Assembly: GCA_028823185.1 (NCBI GenBank)
Contig: JAPKBY010000013.1
Location: 1 to 13,956 of the forward strand
DNA length: 13,956 bases
Source of the DNA: Planctomycetota bacterium
GTDB lineage: Bacteria; Planctomycetota; UBA1135; GCA-002686595
Direction of reading: 5' to 3'
Part shown: piece after piece, positions 1 through 6,755 of the stretch
Numbering within the stretch: position 1 is the stretch's first letter
Layout of the letters: every line of letters starts with the position of its first letter
Program-made: the position numbers and the translations under genes
Notes under the pieces: model-generated
The model's database searches: none
Seen by the model: the letters and a program-made list of their open reading frames with translations, nothing else
What the model was told of the DNA's origin: nothing

Positions 1-54
1 AGCGCCTTCGGAGATGGCTCGTCGAGACCGCAGATTAGTTCACCTGGCGCTGTG
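1..54. other. Window edge, unassigned
   Basis: These bases lie downstream of the fadE stop codon. On the plus strand a short open stretch from base 3 ends in TAG at 36-38 (reading RLRRWLVETAD), and another frame ends in TAA at 56-58. Either could be the tail of a plus-strand gene entering from the left, but neither is long enough to judge. AGCGCC (1-6) and GGCGCT (45-50) are inverted copies, but the loop is too long to call a terminator. Confidence 0.2.
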
Positions 55-2463
55 TTAATTCAGCGGCGCGGGAGAGGGGAAGTCGTCGACCTGCACAGCC
101 TCGTCACGGCTGATGGAGGCCTTGATCACGAGGTCTCTCTCGATCTCGCTGAGGAGCCCGTGCTGGACAGCTTCATCGAGCACAGAGAGCTCAGCGCCGC
201 GCGGGAGCTTCCCGGCTCTCTGCGCGTCCTTGACCTTCTTGCGCGGAGCGCGCGCTGCGACGGCCGCATCTAAGGCTGCCTCTAGGCGTCCGAGCCCCAA
301 GTCTTCAGGCCCAGGGATATGGATCCCCTGTGAGAGGTGGCGTCTCGCTTCGCCGTCATCAAGGAGGGCCTTGGCGAGCTTCGAGCCGAGGCGGTCGGAG
401 GGCGGCAGCACCCTTGACCAGAAGGGGAAGAGCTTCATCTTCATGACCTTCCCGAGCATGCTGGCTGGGAGGTTGTCCAAGAGCTCCATCAAGGCGCGCT
501 GGATCTCGTGGTGTGCGTGGATGCAGCCCCACTCCATGAAGGGGCGATCGCGCTCATTTTGACCATCGTCGATGAACTGCTTGAGCGTCGCGCTGGAGAG
601 ATACATCCAAGAGAGCGCGTCGGCGAGACGGCCGGTGATTCGCTCACGGAACTTAAGGCTCCCGCCGAGGGTCGCCATCGAGATCTCTGAGCAGACGTTG
701 AAGGCCGCGCTCATGCGTGTGAGCTGTCTGAAGTGCGGAGCGGTCGGGCCAGGAAGGGGCGGCGTCGCGAGGCGCGCGCAGGTCGCTCCGAGGAGCGAGG
801 CGCGCGTGATGTTGGTGAAGATGCTGCCGACATGGCCAAAGAGGGCTCTGTCAAAGCGCTTCACGTCACGCTCCCATGTCGCGCTCATCTCTTCGAAGGC
901 GTAGGGGTGACAGCGGATCGCGCCTTGACCGAAGATGATCATGCTGCGAGTGAGGATGTTGGCGCCCTCGACCGTGATGCTGATCGGCATGCCGTGGTAG
1001 GCGCTCCCGAGCGTGTTGCGGGGGCCGAGGCAGATGCCTGCTCCGCCGGTGATGTCCATGGCGTCGTTGACGACGTCGCGCATGGCCTCGGTGAGGTAGG
1101 CCTTCACGATCGCTGAGATGACGGCAGGCTTCTCGCCAGCGTCGACAGCTCCCGCAGTCAGCTTGCGGGCGGCGTTGATCACATAGGTGAGTCCGCCGAT
1201 GCGAGTGAGCGGCTCTTGGATGCCTTCGAACTGGCCGATCGGGATGCCGAACTGCTCACGGATGCTTGTGTAAGCGCCGACTCCACGCACGACAGCTTGG
1301 GCGCCGCCGCCTGACAAGCCGGGGAGGCTCACGCCGCGTCCAGCAGAGAGGCAGTCCATGAGCATGCGCCAGCCTTGGCCGGCTTGTTCTGGTCCGCCGA
1401 TGATGAAGCTCAAGGGGACGAAGATGTCTTCGCCGCTCGTCGGCCCGTTGAAGAAGGGGATCCCGAGCGGGTCGTGTTGTCTATCGTTGACGACGCCGGG
1501 AACATCTGTGGGGACGAGCGCGCAGGTGATGCCGAGCTCAGGCTTGTCTCCGAGGAGTCCGTCAGGGTCACGCAGCTTGAAGGCTAGCCCGAGGAGCGTG
1601 GCGCGCGGCGCGAGGGTGATGTAGCGCTTGTTCCACGTGAGACGCATGCCGAGGACCTCTTCGCCCTCCCACTCTCCCTTGCAGACGACACCTTGTGAGG
1701 TCATCGAGCCTGCGTCAGAGCCGGCGTTCGGCTCTGTGAGCGCGAAAGCAGGGACCTCGCGGCCGTCTGCTAGGCGGGGGAGGTAGAGGTCACGTTGCTC
1801 CTTCGTTCCGTAGTGCAGGAGGAGCTCTGCCGGCCCGAGGGAGTTGGGGACCATGATGGTCACAGAGGCCGAGATAGAGCGGCTAGAGATCTTCGCGATG
1901 ATCTCGCTGACGGCTTGCGCCGAGAAGCCCTTCCCGCCGTATTCGGTAGGGATGATGAGCCCCATGAAGCCCTTGGACTTGATGAAGTCCCAGACGCTCT
2001 TCGGGAGGTCGCGGTCGTTATGAATCTGCCATGCGTTGAGCATCCGACAGAGCTCTTCGCACTCATTCTCTAGGAAGCTGCGTTCGATAGAGGAGGGCTC
2101 TGAGACCTTGAAATCGATCAGCTTCTTGAAGTCTGGGCGGCCACTGAAGAGGTCCGCGTCCCACCAGACGGTCCCGGCCTCAAGCGCGACACGCTCCGTC
2201 TCCGACATCTTTGGGAAGATGCCCGCCATAGCAGGAAGGATGTTCTTCGAGAGGACAATGCGCCTGATCGGACGTATTCCAAAGATCGTCACGCAGAGCG
2301 CGTAGATCGCAAAGAGACCAGCCGCGCCTGTGCCCCAGGACCCTGTGATCTTGCAGTAGAGGAAGCCGATTCCTAATGGCAGGACCCACGAGAGGAGCGC
2401 GTGCCCTTGGTAAAGGAGCGCTATGAAGAGGAAGACAAGTCCGAGGAGGAGAAGATAATGCAT
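55..2463 (-). CDS. fadE: Acyl-CoA dehydrogenase, FadE type (membrane-anchored)
   Basis: Predicted to catalyse the first step of fatty-acid beta-oxidation: FAD-dependent conversion of acyl-CoA to trans-2-enoyl-CoA at the inner membrane. The protein is 802 aa, close to the roughly 814 aa of E. coli FadE and much longer than the 380-aa soluble dehydrogenases. The N-terminus has about three hydrophobic segments (residues 4-19, 24-38, 46-63). The acyl-CoA dehydrogenase core follows, with ALTEPNAGSDAG (241-252) in the FAD/substrate region and VEGANILTRSMIIFGQGAI (498-516), a stretch that closely matches my memory of FadE and includes the likely catalytic-region Glu499. Residues from about 520 to the end match the FadE-specific C-terminal extension (DUF1974), ending with the typical VDDF (792-795). 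The start is an ATG with no recognisable ribosome binding site. It stands alone on this strand and is divergent from the outer-membrane protein gene. Confidence 0.93.
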   Translation of the reverse strand: MHYLLLLGLVFLFIALLYQGHALLSWVLPLGIGFLYCKITGSWGTGAAGLFAIYALCVTIFGIRPIRRIVLSKNILPAMAGIFPKMSETERVALEAGTVWWDADLFSGRPDFKKLIDFKVSEPSSIERSFLENECEELCRMLNAWQIHNDRDLPKSVWDFIKSKGFMGLIIPTEYGGKGFSAQAVSEIIAKISSRSISASVTIMVPNSLGPAELLLHYGTKEQRDLYLPRLADGREVPAFALTEPNAGSDAGSMTSQGVVCKGEWEGEEVLGMRLTWNKRYITLAPRATLLGLAFKLRDPDGLLGDKPELGITCALVPTDVPGVVNDRQHDPLGIPFFNGPTSGEDIFVPLSFIIGGPEQAGQGWRMLMDCLSAGRGVSLPGLSGGGAQAVVRGVGAYTSIREQFGIPIGQFEGIQEPLTRIGGLTYVINAARKLTAGAVDAGEKPAVISAIVKAYLTEAMRDVVNDAMDITGGAGICLGPRNTLGSAYHGMPISITVEGANILTRSMIIFGQGAIRCHPYAFEEMSATWERDVKRFDRALFGHVGSIFTNITRASLLGATCARLATPPLPGPTAPHFRQLTRMSAAFNVCSEISMATLGGSLKFRERITGRLADALSWMYLSSATLKQFIDDGQNERDRPFMEWGCIHAHHEIQRALMELLDNLPASMLGKVMKMKLFPFWSRVLPPSDRLGSKLAKALLDDGEARRHLSQGIHIPGPEDLGLGRLEAALDAAVAARAPRKKVKDAQRAGKLPRGAELSVLDEAVQHGLLSEIERDLVIKASISRDEAVQVDDFPSPAPLN

Positions 2464-2641
2464 CAGTCGTGAGTTCGTAGAGTGCAGCTAGTGTTGGCTG
2501 TTGTACTTTCTGAGGGCGAGGGCGCCCTTATCTAGATTTGAATCGGCATATAAGAGAGTCGGAGCGAAGACTCCTTGCAGAGAGTCATCGATTACCCCCA
2601 CACTCGGGAAGAGATCCTGCCTAAGACACCGAGAAACCGCC
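2464..2641. promoter_or_regulatory. Divergent intergenic region fadE / outer-membrane protein
   Basis: This 178-bp gap is the largest noncoding stretch in the window and must carry the promoters of both divergent genes unless they are transcribed from further away. For the plus strand, TATAAG at 2549-2554 is a fair -10 candidate, but no good -35 sits 16-18 bp upstream. I see no FadR- or PsrA-like palindrome I would defend. AGGGCGCCCT at 2519-2528 is a perfect 10-bp palindrome of unknown meaning. Confidence 0.35.
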
Positions 2642-3427
2642 ATGCGCCACACCATTAAGCTTTGTTTTTTATTGCTCGTGATCACCCAGGCTTGCGTCAC
2701 GGTCACTCAGCCGCCGACGATTGAGTCCGAGCTGCGAATTCGATCGCAGCACGTCTTCCGTGGGATCTCTCAGACTGATGGGAAGGTCGTCCAGGCGATC
2801 AATCAATGGACCCTAGATCTCGGAGAAGGCCAGAGCTTTAGCTTGGGCACATTCCTGAATGCGGATGGCACAAATAACGCTGGAGATGGGGCCTTCCCTG
2901 ACGGGAACGGAGGGCAGATTACACGAGTTGAGTTTGAGCCTACTTGGACGTGGGATCTTGGGGGAGACACTTTCAGCGTAGGCGCAGTCAACCGCAGCCA
3001 CCCGAACATCAATGGCTTGGGTGACACGACAGAGGCGGTGCTCGCTTGGAGCCCTGGTTCTCAGATCATGAACTACCAGCCGAGGTTAAAGCTCTATTAC
3101 GACCTCGAAGACGGTGATGGGATGTACACCCAGTTGGGGGTGACGCGCGGTTATGAGTTAGCGCCGGGCTGGCGTCTAGAGACCTCCTTTGACCTCTCGC
3201 ATGCAGACAGTGATCAGGCAGAGGCGCTCTATAAGATTGATCGGGCGGGCTTCGCAGACCTCACAGGGCAGGCGGTTGTCCACTGGAAGAGGTCCGAAAA
3301 CTTAGAGATCACTACGAGCATCGCCGCCAGCACGATCGTGTCGAACCACCTCGGTGAGAGCCTCGAGGACAACGACTTAGATGACTCCAACTTCTGGTTG
3401 GGCATCGGAATGAACTGGAGCTTTTAG
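2642..3427 (+). CDS. Putative outer-membrane beta-barrel protein, TorF/Gcw_chp-like
   Basis: A 261-aa exported protein. Residues 1-18 form a short signal peptide (basic MRHTIK, then a CFLLLVIT hydrophobic core). The early mature segment HVFRGISQTDGK (37-48) strongly resembles the conserved start of the TorF/Gcw_chp family of putative porins, where a tyrosine/tryptophan-arginine-glycine-serine-glutamine pattern is typical. The rest alternates polar and hydrophobic residues in short strands separated by Gly/Asp/Asn-rich turns. The chain ends WLGIGMNWSF, with the C-terminal Phe expected of barrels inserted by BamA. I chose the ATG at 2642 because the reading frame upstream (from 2501) encodes no signal peptide ahead of it and the chosen start places one correctly. 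Cys18 follows TQA, a poor lipobox, so a lipoprotein anchor is possible but unlikely. The substrate is unknown. It converges on the carbamoyltransferase gene with 7 bp between the stops. Confidence 0.65.
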   Translation: MRHTIKLCFLLLVITQACVTVTQPPTIESELRIRSQHVFRGISQTDGKVVQAINQWTLDLGEGQSFSLGTFLNADGTNNAGDGAFPDGNGGQITRVEFEPTWTWDLGGDTFSVGAVNRSHPNINGLGDTTEAVLAWSPGSQIMNYQPRLKLYYDLEDGDGMYTQLGVTRGYELAPGWRLETSFDLSHADSDQAEALYKIDRAGFADLTGQAVVHWKRSENLEITTSIAASTIVSNHLGESLEDNDLDDSNFWLGIGMNWSF

Positions 3428-3434
3428 GTGCTCT

Positions 3435-5252
3435 CTAGCTCGGCCGCTTGACGAGGAAGGGACCCATTGAGAGGACATCGAGGTGGCCGTCTAGGAAGGC
3501 TCGAACGGCGTCCTCTGGAGTGCAGACGATCGGCTCCTCGTGCATGTTGAAGCTCGTGTTGATGAGGCAGGGGATGCCTGAGAGCTTTCGGTATTCATCG
3601 ACGATGTCGTAGTAGACGGGGTTCTTCTCGCGACGAATGAGTTGAGGGCGAGCTGTGCCGTCGACATGAACGGCCGCAGGGCAGGACTCCTTCATAAAGT
3701 CTGTGCAATCGAAGGTGATCGTCATGAACTCTGCGGTGTGTTCAGCTCCAGCGAGGTTGTGGTAGCAGCGGTGGCGCTCTTCCCAAAGGGTCACGGGGGC
3801 GAAAGGCATGAACTCGGTGCGACCGAGGCGCTTGTTGAGCCATTGATTCACCTCGGGCTCGCGGCCGTGATAGAGGATAGACCGGTTTCCTAGGGCTCTA
3901 GGGCCATATTCCATGCGACCGCCGAAGCGCGCCACGACGGAGCCCGTGTGGATCAACTTGGCGACATCTGCGGCCATATGTTGCGGCTGCTCAAACTCTA
4001 GGCCGGCTGATTTGATCGCGTTCGCACACTCTTCATCAGAGAACTCGGGCCCTTGGTATGTGCTCTCTATCGGCGCGCCGACCCCGCCTTGCCATGACTG
4101 GTGCATGGCTATGCCGCTCCCGCAGCCGCCATCACCCATGTTCGGATAGATAAAGATCGACTCGACGCCTTCGGCTTCGTGGATGCGCTGGTTCATCTTC
4201 ACGTTCGCGGTCACTCCACCCGAGAGGACAATATTGGAGCAGCCTAGGACGCGGGCCCAGTGCTCGACTAAGCGCACGGTGACCTGCTCTAGGACGAACT
4301 GCCAAGCGGCAGCGACGTCAATCATCGGAAAGTTCACCGCTAGGTGACGAGCGAAGAAAGGGTTGAGGTTTTGGTCAATGCGGAAGCCGGCGCCCTGGTG
4401 GTGGAAGCGATGAGAGACGACCTCTTCTAAGATCGAGGGGTCGCCATAGGCGGCGAGGCCGACGATCTTTCCGGCGTGGCGATCGGGGTGATACCCGAGC
4501 GCGCTGGTCACGTTCTCGTAGAAGGTGCCTAGGGAGTAGGGGAAGCGCAGGCCATGTTGGCGAGAGACCTTGCCGCCCTCGCCGATTCCGATAGATCCAG
4601 CTAAGCCAGAGCCATAGCCGTCTAGTGTGAAGATCAGCGCGCGGTCAAAGCCGCTCGCTAGGTATGCATTCGATGCGTGTGAGAGGTGATGTTCATAGCG
4701 CTTTAGTTTGTTCTCTAAGCCGAACTCTTTCAGGCCGCTGAGCAGCTCTTCGGACCAGCGGGTGTGCTCCGCTATTGCTTTCTCGGCCCAGGCGGCTGAG
4801 CGCTTCAGGCCGACCTGTGTCGAGAGCTTTGACGCGCCGAGCAGTTGATAGGCGAGGCGCTTGTAGAGCGGACGCTCAACCTTCTGGTTCGGAGAGCTCA
4901 AGCCATGAACAGCGGCCTCTCGCTGCGGGACGCGCCCCTTCGCCTCGGTGATGAGCCTCGAGAGCTCGGCGGCGCTTGATCCTTCTTTGGCGATCGATCG
5001 CTCGTAGAGCATCGAATCTCGGATGAGCTTGGCCTCTTTCTCTGCCGAGAGGAAGGGGTAGGCGACCTGATCGAGCTCTGATGGATCAGTGCCTGTGGCC
5101 TCTAGCGCTGCGCGAATCGCTGCGGCTGGGAATCCTGAGTGCTGCTTGATGCGGCTGAAGCGCTCCTCTCCGGCGGCAAAGAGGAGGCGTCCATCTTCGA
5201 CTAAGGAGGCTGTGGCGTCCTTGTCGAGGGGAGAGAGTCCGAGGATCTTCAC
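3435..5252 (-). CDS. Carbamoyltransferase, NodU/CmcH/TobZ family
   Basis: Predicted to transfer a carbamoyl group from carbamoyl phosphate, via carbamoyl-AMP, to a hydroxyl of a sugar or small molecule. The 605-aa protein has the family's two parts. The N-terminal part is ASKHA-like (MKILGLS start, GEERFSR 28-34). It carries the metal-site motif HHLSHA (188-193), Asp211 in LDGYGSG, LSGGVTANVKMNQ (343-355) and GDGGCGSG (373-380). The C-terminal YrdC-like part has GRMEYGPRALGNRS (445-458) and LINTSFNMHEEP (563-574). The start is GTG; its GTGA overlaps the deacetylase stop by 4 bp, which implies translational coupling. The partner deacetylase suggests a polysaccharide or glycolipid acceptor, but the acceptor cannot be read from sequence. 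The HHxxH motif lies later in the chain than I expect for TobZ-like proteins, implying an extra segment near residues 85-180. Confidence 0.9.
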   Translation of the reverse strand: MKILGLSPLDKDATASLVEDGRLLFAAGEERFSRIKQHSGFPAAAIRAALEATGTDPSELDQVAYPFLSAEKEAKLIRDSMLYERSIAKEGSSAAELSRLITEAKGRVPQREAAVHGLSSPNQKVERPLYKRLAYQLLGASKLSTQVGLKRSAAWAEKAIAEHTRWSEELLSGLKEFGLENKLKRYEHHLSHASNAYLASGFDRALIFTLDGYGSGLAGSIGIGEGGKVSRQHGLRFPYSLGTFYENVTSALGYHPDRHAGKIVGLAAYGDPSILEEVVSHRFHHQGAGFRIDQNLNPFFARHLAVNFPMIDVAAAWQFVLEQVTVRLVEHWARVLGCSNIVLSGGVTANVKMNQRIHEAEGVESIFIYPNMGDGGCGSGIAMHQSWQGGVGAPIESTYQGPEFSDEECANAIKSAGLEFEQPQHMAADVAKLIHTGSVVARFGGRMEYGPRALGNRSILYHGREPEVNQWLNKRLGRTEFMPFAPVTLWEERHRCYHNLAGAEHTAEFMTITFDCTDFMKESCPAAVHVDGTARPQLIRREKNPVYYDIVDEYRKLSGIPCLINTSFNMHEEPIVCTPEDAVRAFLDGHLDVLSMGPFLVKRPS

Positions 5253-6271
5253 GATTTAGTTAGGGGGATTGAGCGGAGCAGCTGTGGGAGTTCGGGGAGC
5301 GCAGCCATCTCCCCTCCAACATCCTCTCGGAACCAGCGGAGATAATCCGCACATCTAGCGAGCAGGGCGTCCCGTTCTTGGGGATCTCGAGCGTAGCTTG
5401 TGCAACCAGGGAGCATGGAGGGGCTGTGAAGCGAGAGCTGGAAGAGTCGGGTGCCTCGAGCGAGGAGCGCGCGCGTGAGGCGTTTCATGTGAGTGAGGGT
5501 GTAGCCCTCAGGAGAGAGCATGATGCGTTCGAAGGCTCCGAGGCGACTGAGGACTCCTTGGAGGCGTAGGGCGCTCGGTAGGGGCTTGTGGAGGGCTTTG
5601 TGCAGTTGTGCGCCGCCCCCGAGCCAGCCAGAGAAGCCGCCGGTCGCTGGAAAACCGATGAGGGCTTTGTTGGGGCCGAAGCGATACGGCTCAGGTCCGA
5701 GCGTAGACCAGTCTGGCCCGCCGTCTGCGCTGAGGTTGAAACCCGCGAGAGGCGAGACGTCGACAGCGTAGCCGAGGGATTCGAGCGCCTCTGCGCTGCG
5801 AGGCCCGAAGCCATATCTGCCTGCGCGGTAGACGCGTGGAGCGTGTCCAAAGCGCTCGCTGATAGCGATGGTGAGCCGCTCGAGCTTCTCGCGCTCGAGG
5901 TCGGGCGACAAGTTCCCGGGGTAAGAGTTGTGACTCGAGAGCTCTTCATCATGGGGAGGAGTCACCCAAGGATGAAGGTGTGCTCCGAGGTGACAGACCC
6001 CTCGTTCTAAATAGGTGCCGAGGGTTTGCTGTCCTAGCTCCGAGGTGACCACTGGCCAATCGCAGACATAGGTCGGGGAGACGCGGTGCTCTTCACACAA
6101 GCCTTGGAAGCGATCTAGCTCAGCGAGTGAATCAACTGAGGTTGAAGCTCTTGAGAAGGGGGCGTCCCAATCAAACTCTTCTTCAGTGTCGACGACGACG
6201 GTGAGGAGGGGAGATGAACCCTCGGGGAGTGCGAGGGCCTCGCGGTCTCCGAGGATGTCAGGGGTGATCAC
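5249..6271 (-). CDS. Polysaccharide deacetylase (NodB-like fold, WalW-type)
   Basis: A 340-aa carbohydrate-esterase-4-like protein, predicted to remove N-acetyl groups from a glycan using a bound metal. The motifs seen are VVVDTEEEFDW (25-35, first acidic motif), GAHLHPW (96-102, the likely metal histidines 98 and 100), YRAGRYGFG (148-156) and LSLHSPSMLPG (279-289, probable catalytic His282). The DTEEEFDW and SLHSPSMLPG forms resemble the WalW-like deacetylases found in exopolysaccharide loci more than peptidoglycan deacetylases. There is no signal peptide or membrane segment, which suits a cytoplasmic role on a lipid-linked or nucleotide-linked glycan. The start is GTG with no visible ribosome binding site, 25 bp after the slyD-like stop. 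The 3' end overlaps the carbamoyltransferase start, so the two probably act on the same product. Confidence 0.82.
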   Translation of the reverse strand: MITPDILGDREALALPEGSSPLLTVVVDTEEEFDWDAPFSRASTSVDSLAELDRFQGLCEEHRVSPTYVCDWPVVTSELGQQTLGTYLERGVCHLGAHLHPWVTPPHDEELSSHNSYPGNLSPDLEREKLERLTIAISERFGHAPRVYRAGRYGFGPRSAEALESLGYAVDVSPLAGFNLSADGGPDWSTLGPEPYRFGPNKALIGFPATGGFSGWLGGGAQLHKALHKPLPSALRLQGVLSRLGAFERIMLSPEGYTLTHMKRLTRALLARGTRLFQLSLHSPSMLPGCTSYARDPQERDALLARCADYLRWFREDVGGEMAALPELPQLLRSIPLTKS

Positions 6272-6296
6272 AGTTGATCGGATTAGTAGGTCTTGG

Positions 6297-6755
6297 TCAC
6301 TCGGGCGTTGAGACCGAGGCGACAGTCACTTTGAAGGTGACCTCTTGTCCAGCGAGCGGGTGGTTGGTGTCGAGGATGACCTCGTCGTCTTCAACGGAGA
6401 CGACTAAGGCCTCGAGCTCGTAGGACTCCGTGAAGTCATCGTCCTCTTCCGGTTCGACGTTCATCTCCAACCAATCACCTGCGCGTGGGGTGACTCCCTC
6501 ACCGATCATATCGGTGGGGACGCTGAAGATTGACTCGAGGTCTCGTTCGCCGAAGGCGTCCTCGGGTGCTAAGGAGACCTCACGGGAGTCGCCTGTCGAC
6601 GCGCCCTCTAGAGCAGCCTCGAGCGGGACAGGGATCTCTTCGCCACCGTGCGTGTAAATGATACGGCCAGCCTCTTCGCTGGTCTCGATGACGCCGCCCT
6701 TGTTGTCGAGCAGCTCATAGTCAAGTTCTACGCGTATTCCTGTAGCGATCTTCAT
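6297..6755 (-). CDS. slyD: FKBP-type peptidyl-prolyl isomerase, SlyD-like
   Basis: A 152-aa cytoplasmic prolyl cis/trans isomerase and folding helper. The FKBP half shows YELLDNKGGVIETS (13-26) and IPVPLEAALEGASTGD (41-56). The insert-in-flap region follows (PEDAFGERD 64-72). The family signature NHPLAGQEVTFKVTV sits at 131-145. Compared with E. coli SlyD it lacks the long His/Cys/Asp-rich metal-binding tail, so a nickel-delivery role is not supported. It has an acidic run, EPEEDDD (101-107), inside or next to the insert domain. The PI in IPVPLEAAL replaces the commoner IPGLE pattern. The ATG overlaps the speA stop as ATGA, so its translation probably depends on ribosomes finishing speA. No separate ribosome binding site is seen. 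Confidence 0.88.
   Translation of the reverse strand: MKIATGIRVELDYELLDNKGGVIETSEEAGRIIYTHGGEEIPVPLEAALEGASTGDSREVSLAPEDAFGERDLESIFSVPTDMIGEGVTPRAGDWLEMNVEPEEDDDFTESYELEALVVSVEDDEVILDTNHPLAGQEVTFKVTVASVSTPE

Noticed and set aside
1..50. AGCGCC / GGCGCT inverted repeat after fadE as a terminator
   Set aside because: The stem is only 6 bp with a 38-base loop and no T-run follows in the fadE direction.
113..1624. Several plus-strand open frames of 60-149 codons opposite fadE
   Set aside because: They are antisense to a clear, full-length FadE, have no family motifs and are typical shadow frames in GC-rich DNA.
2501..2641. N-terminal extension of the outer-membrane protein
   Set aside because: The extra 47 residues are basic and non-hydrophobic and would bury the signal peptide inside the protein.
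2488..2706. Minus-strand 72-codon frame across the fadE/porin spacer
   Set aside because: It overlaps the signal peptide of the outer-membrane protein and shows no recognisable motif or ribosome binding site.
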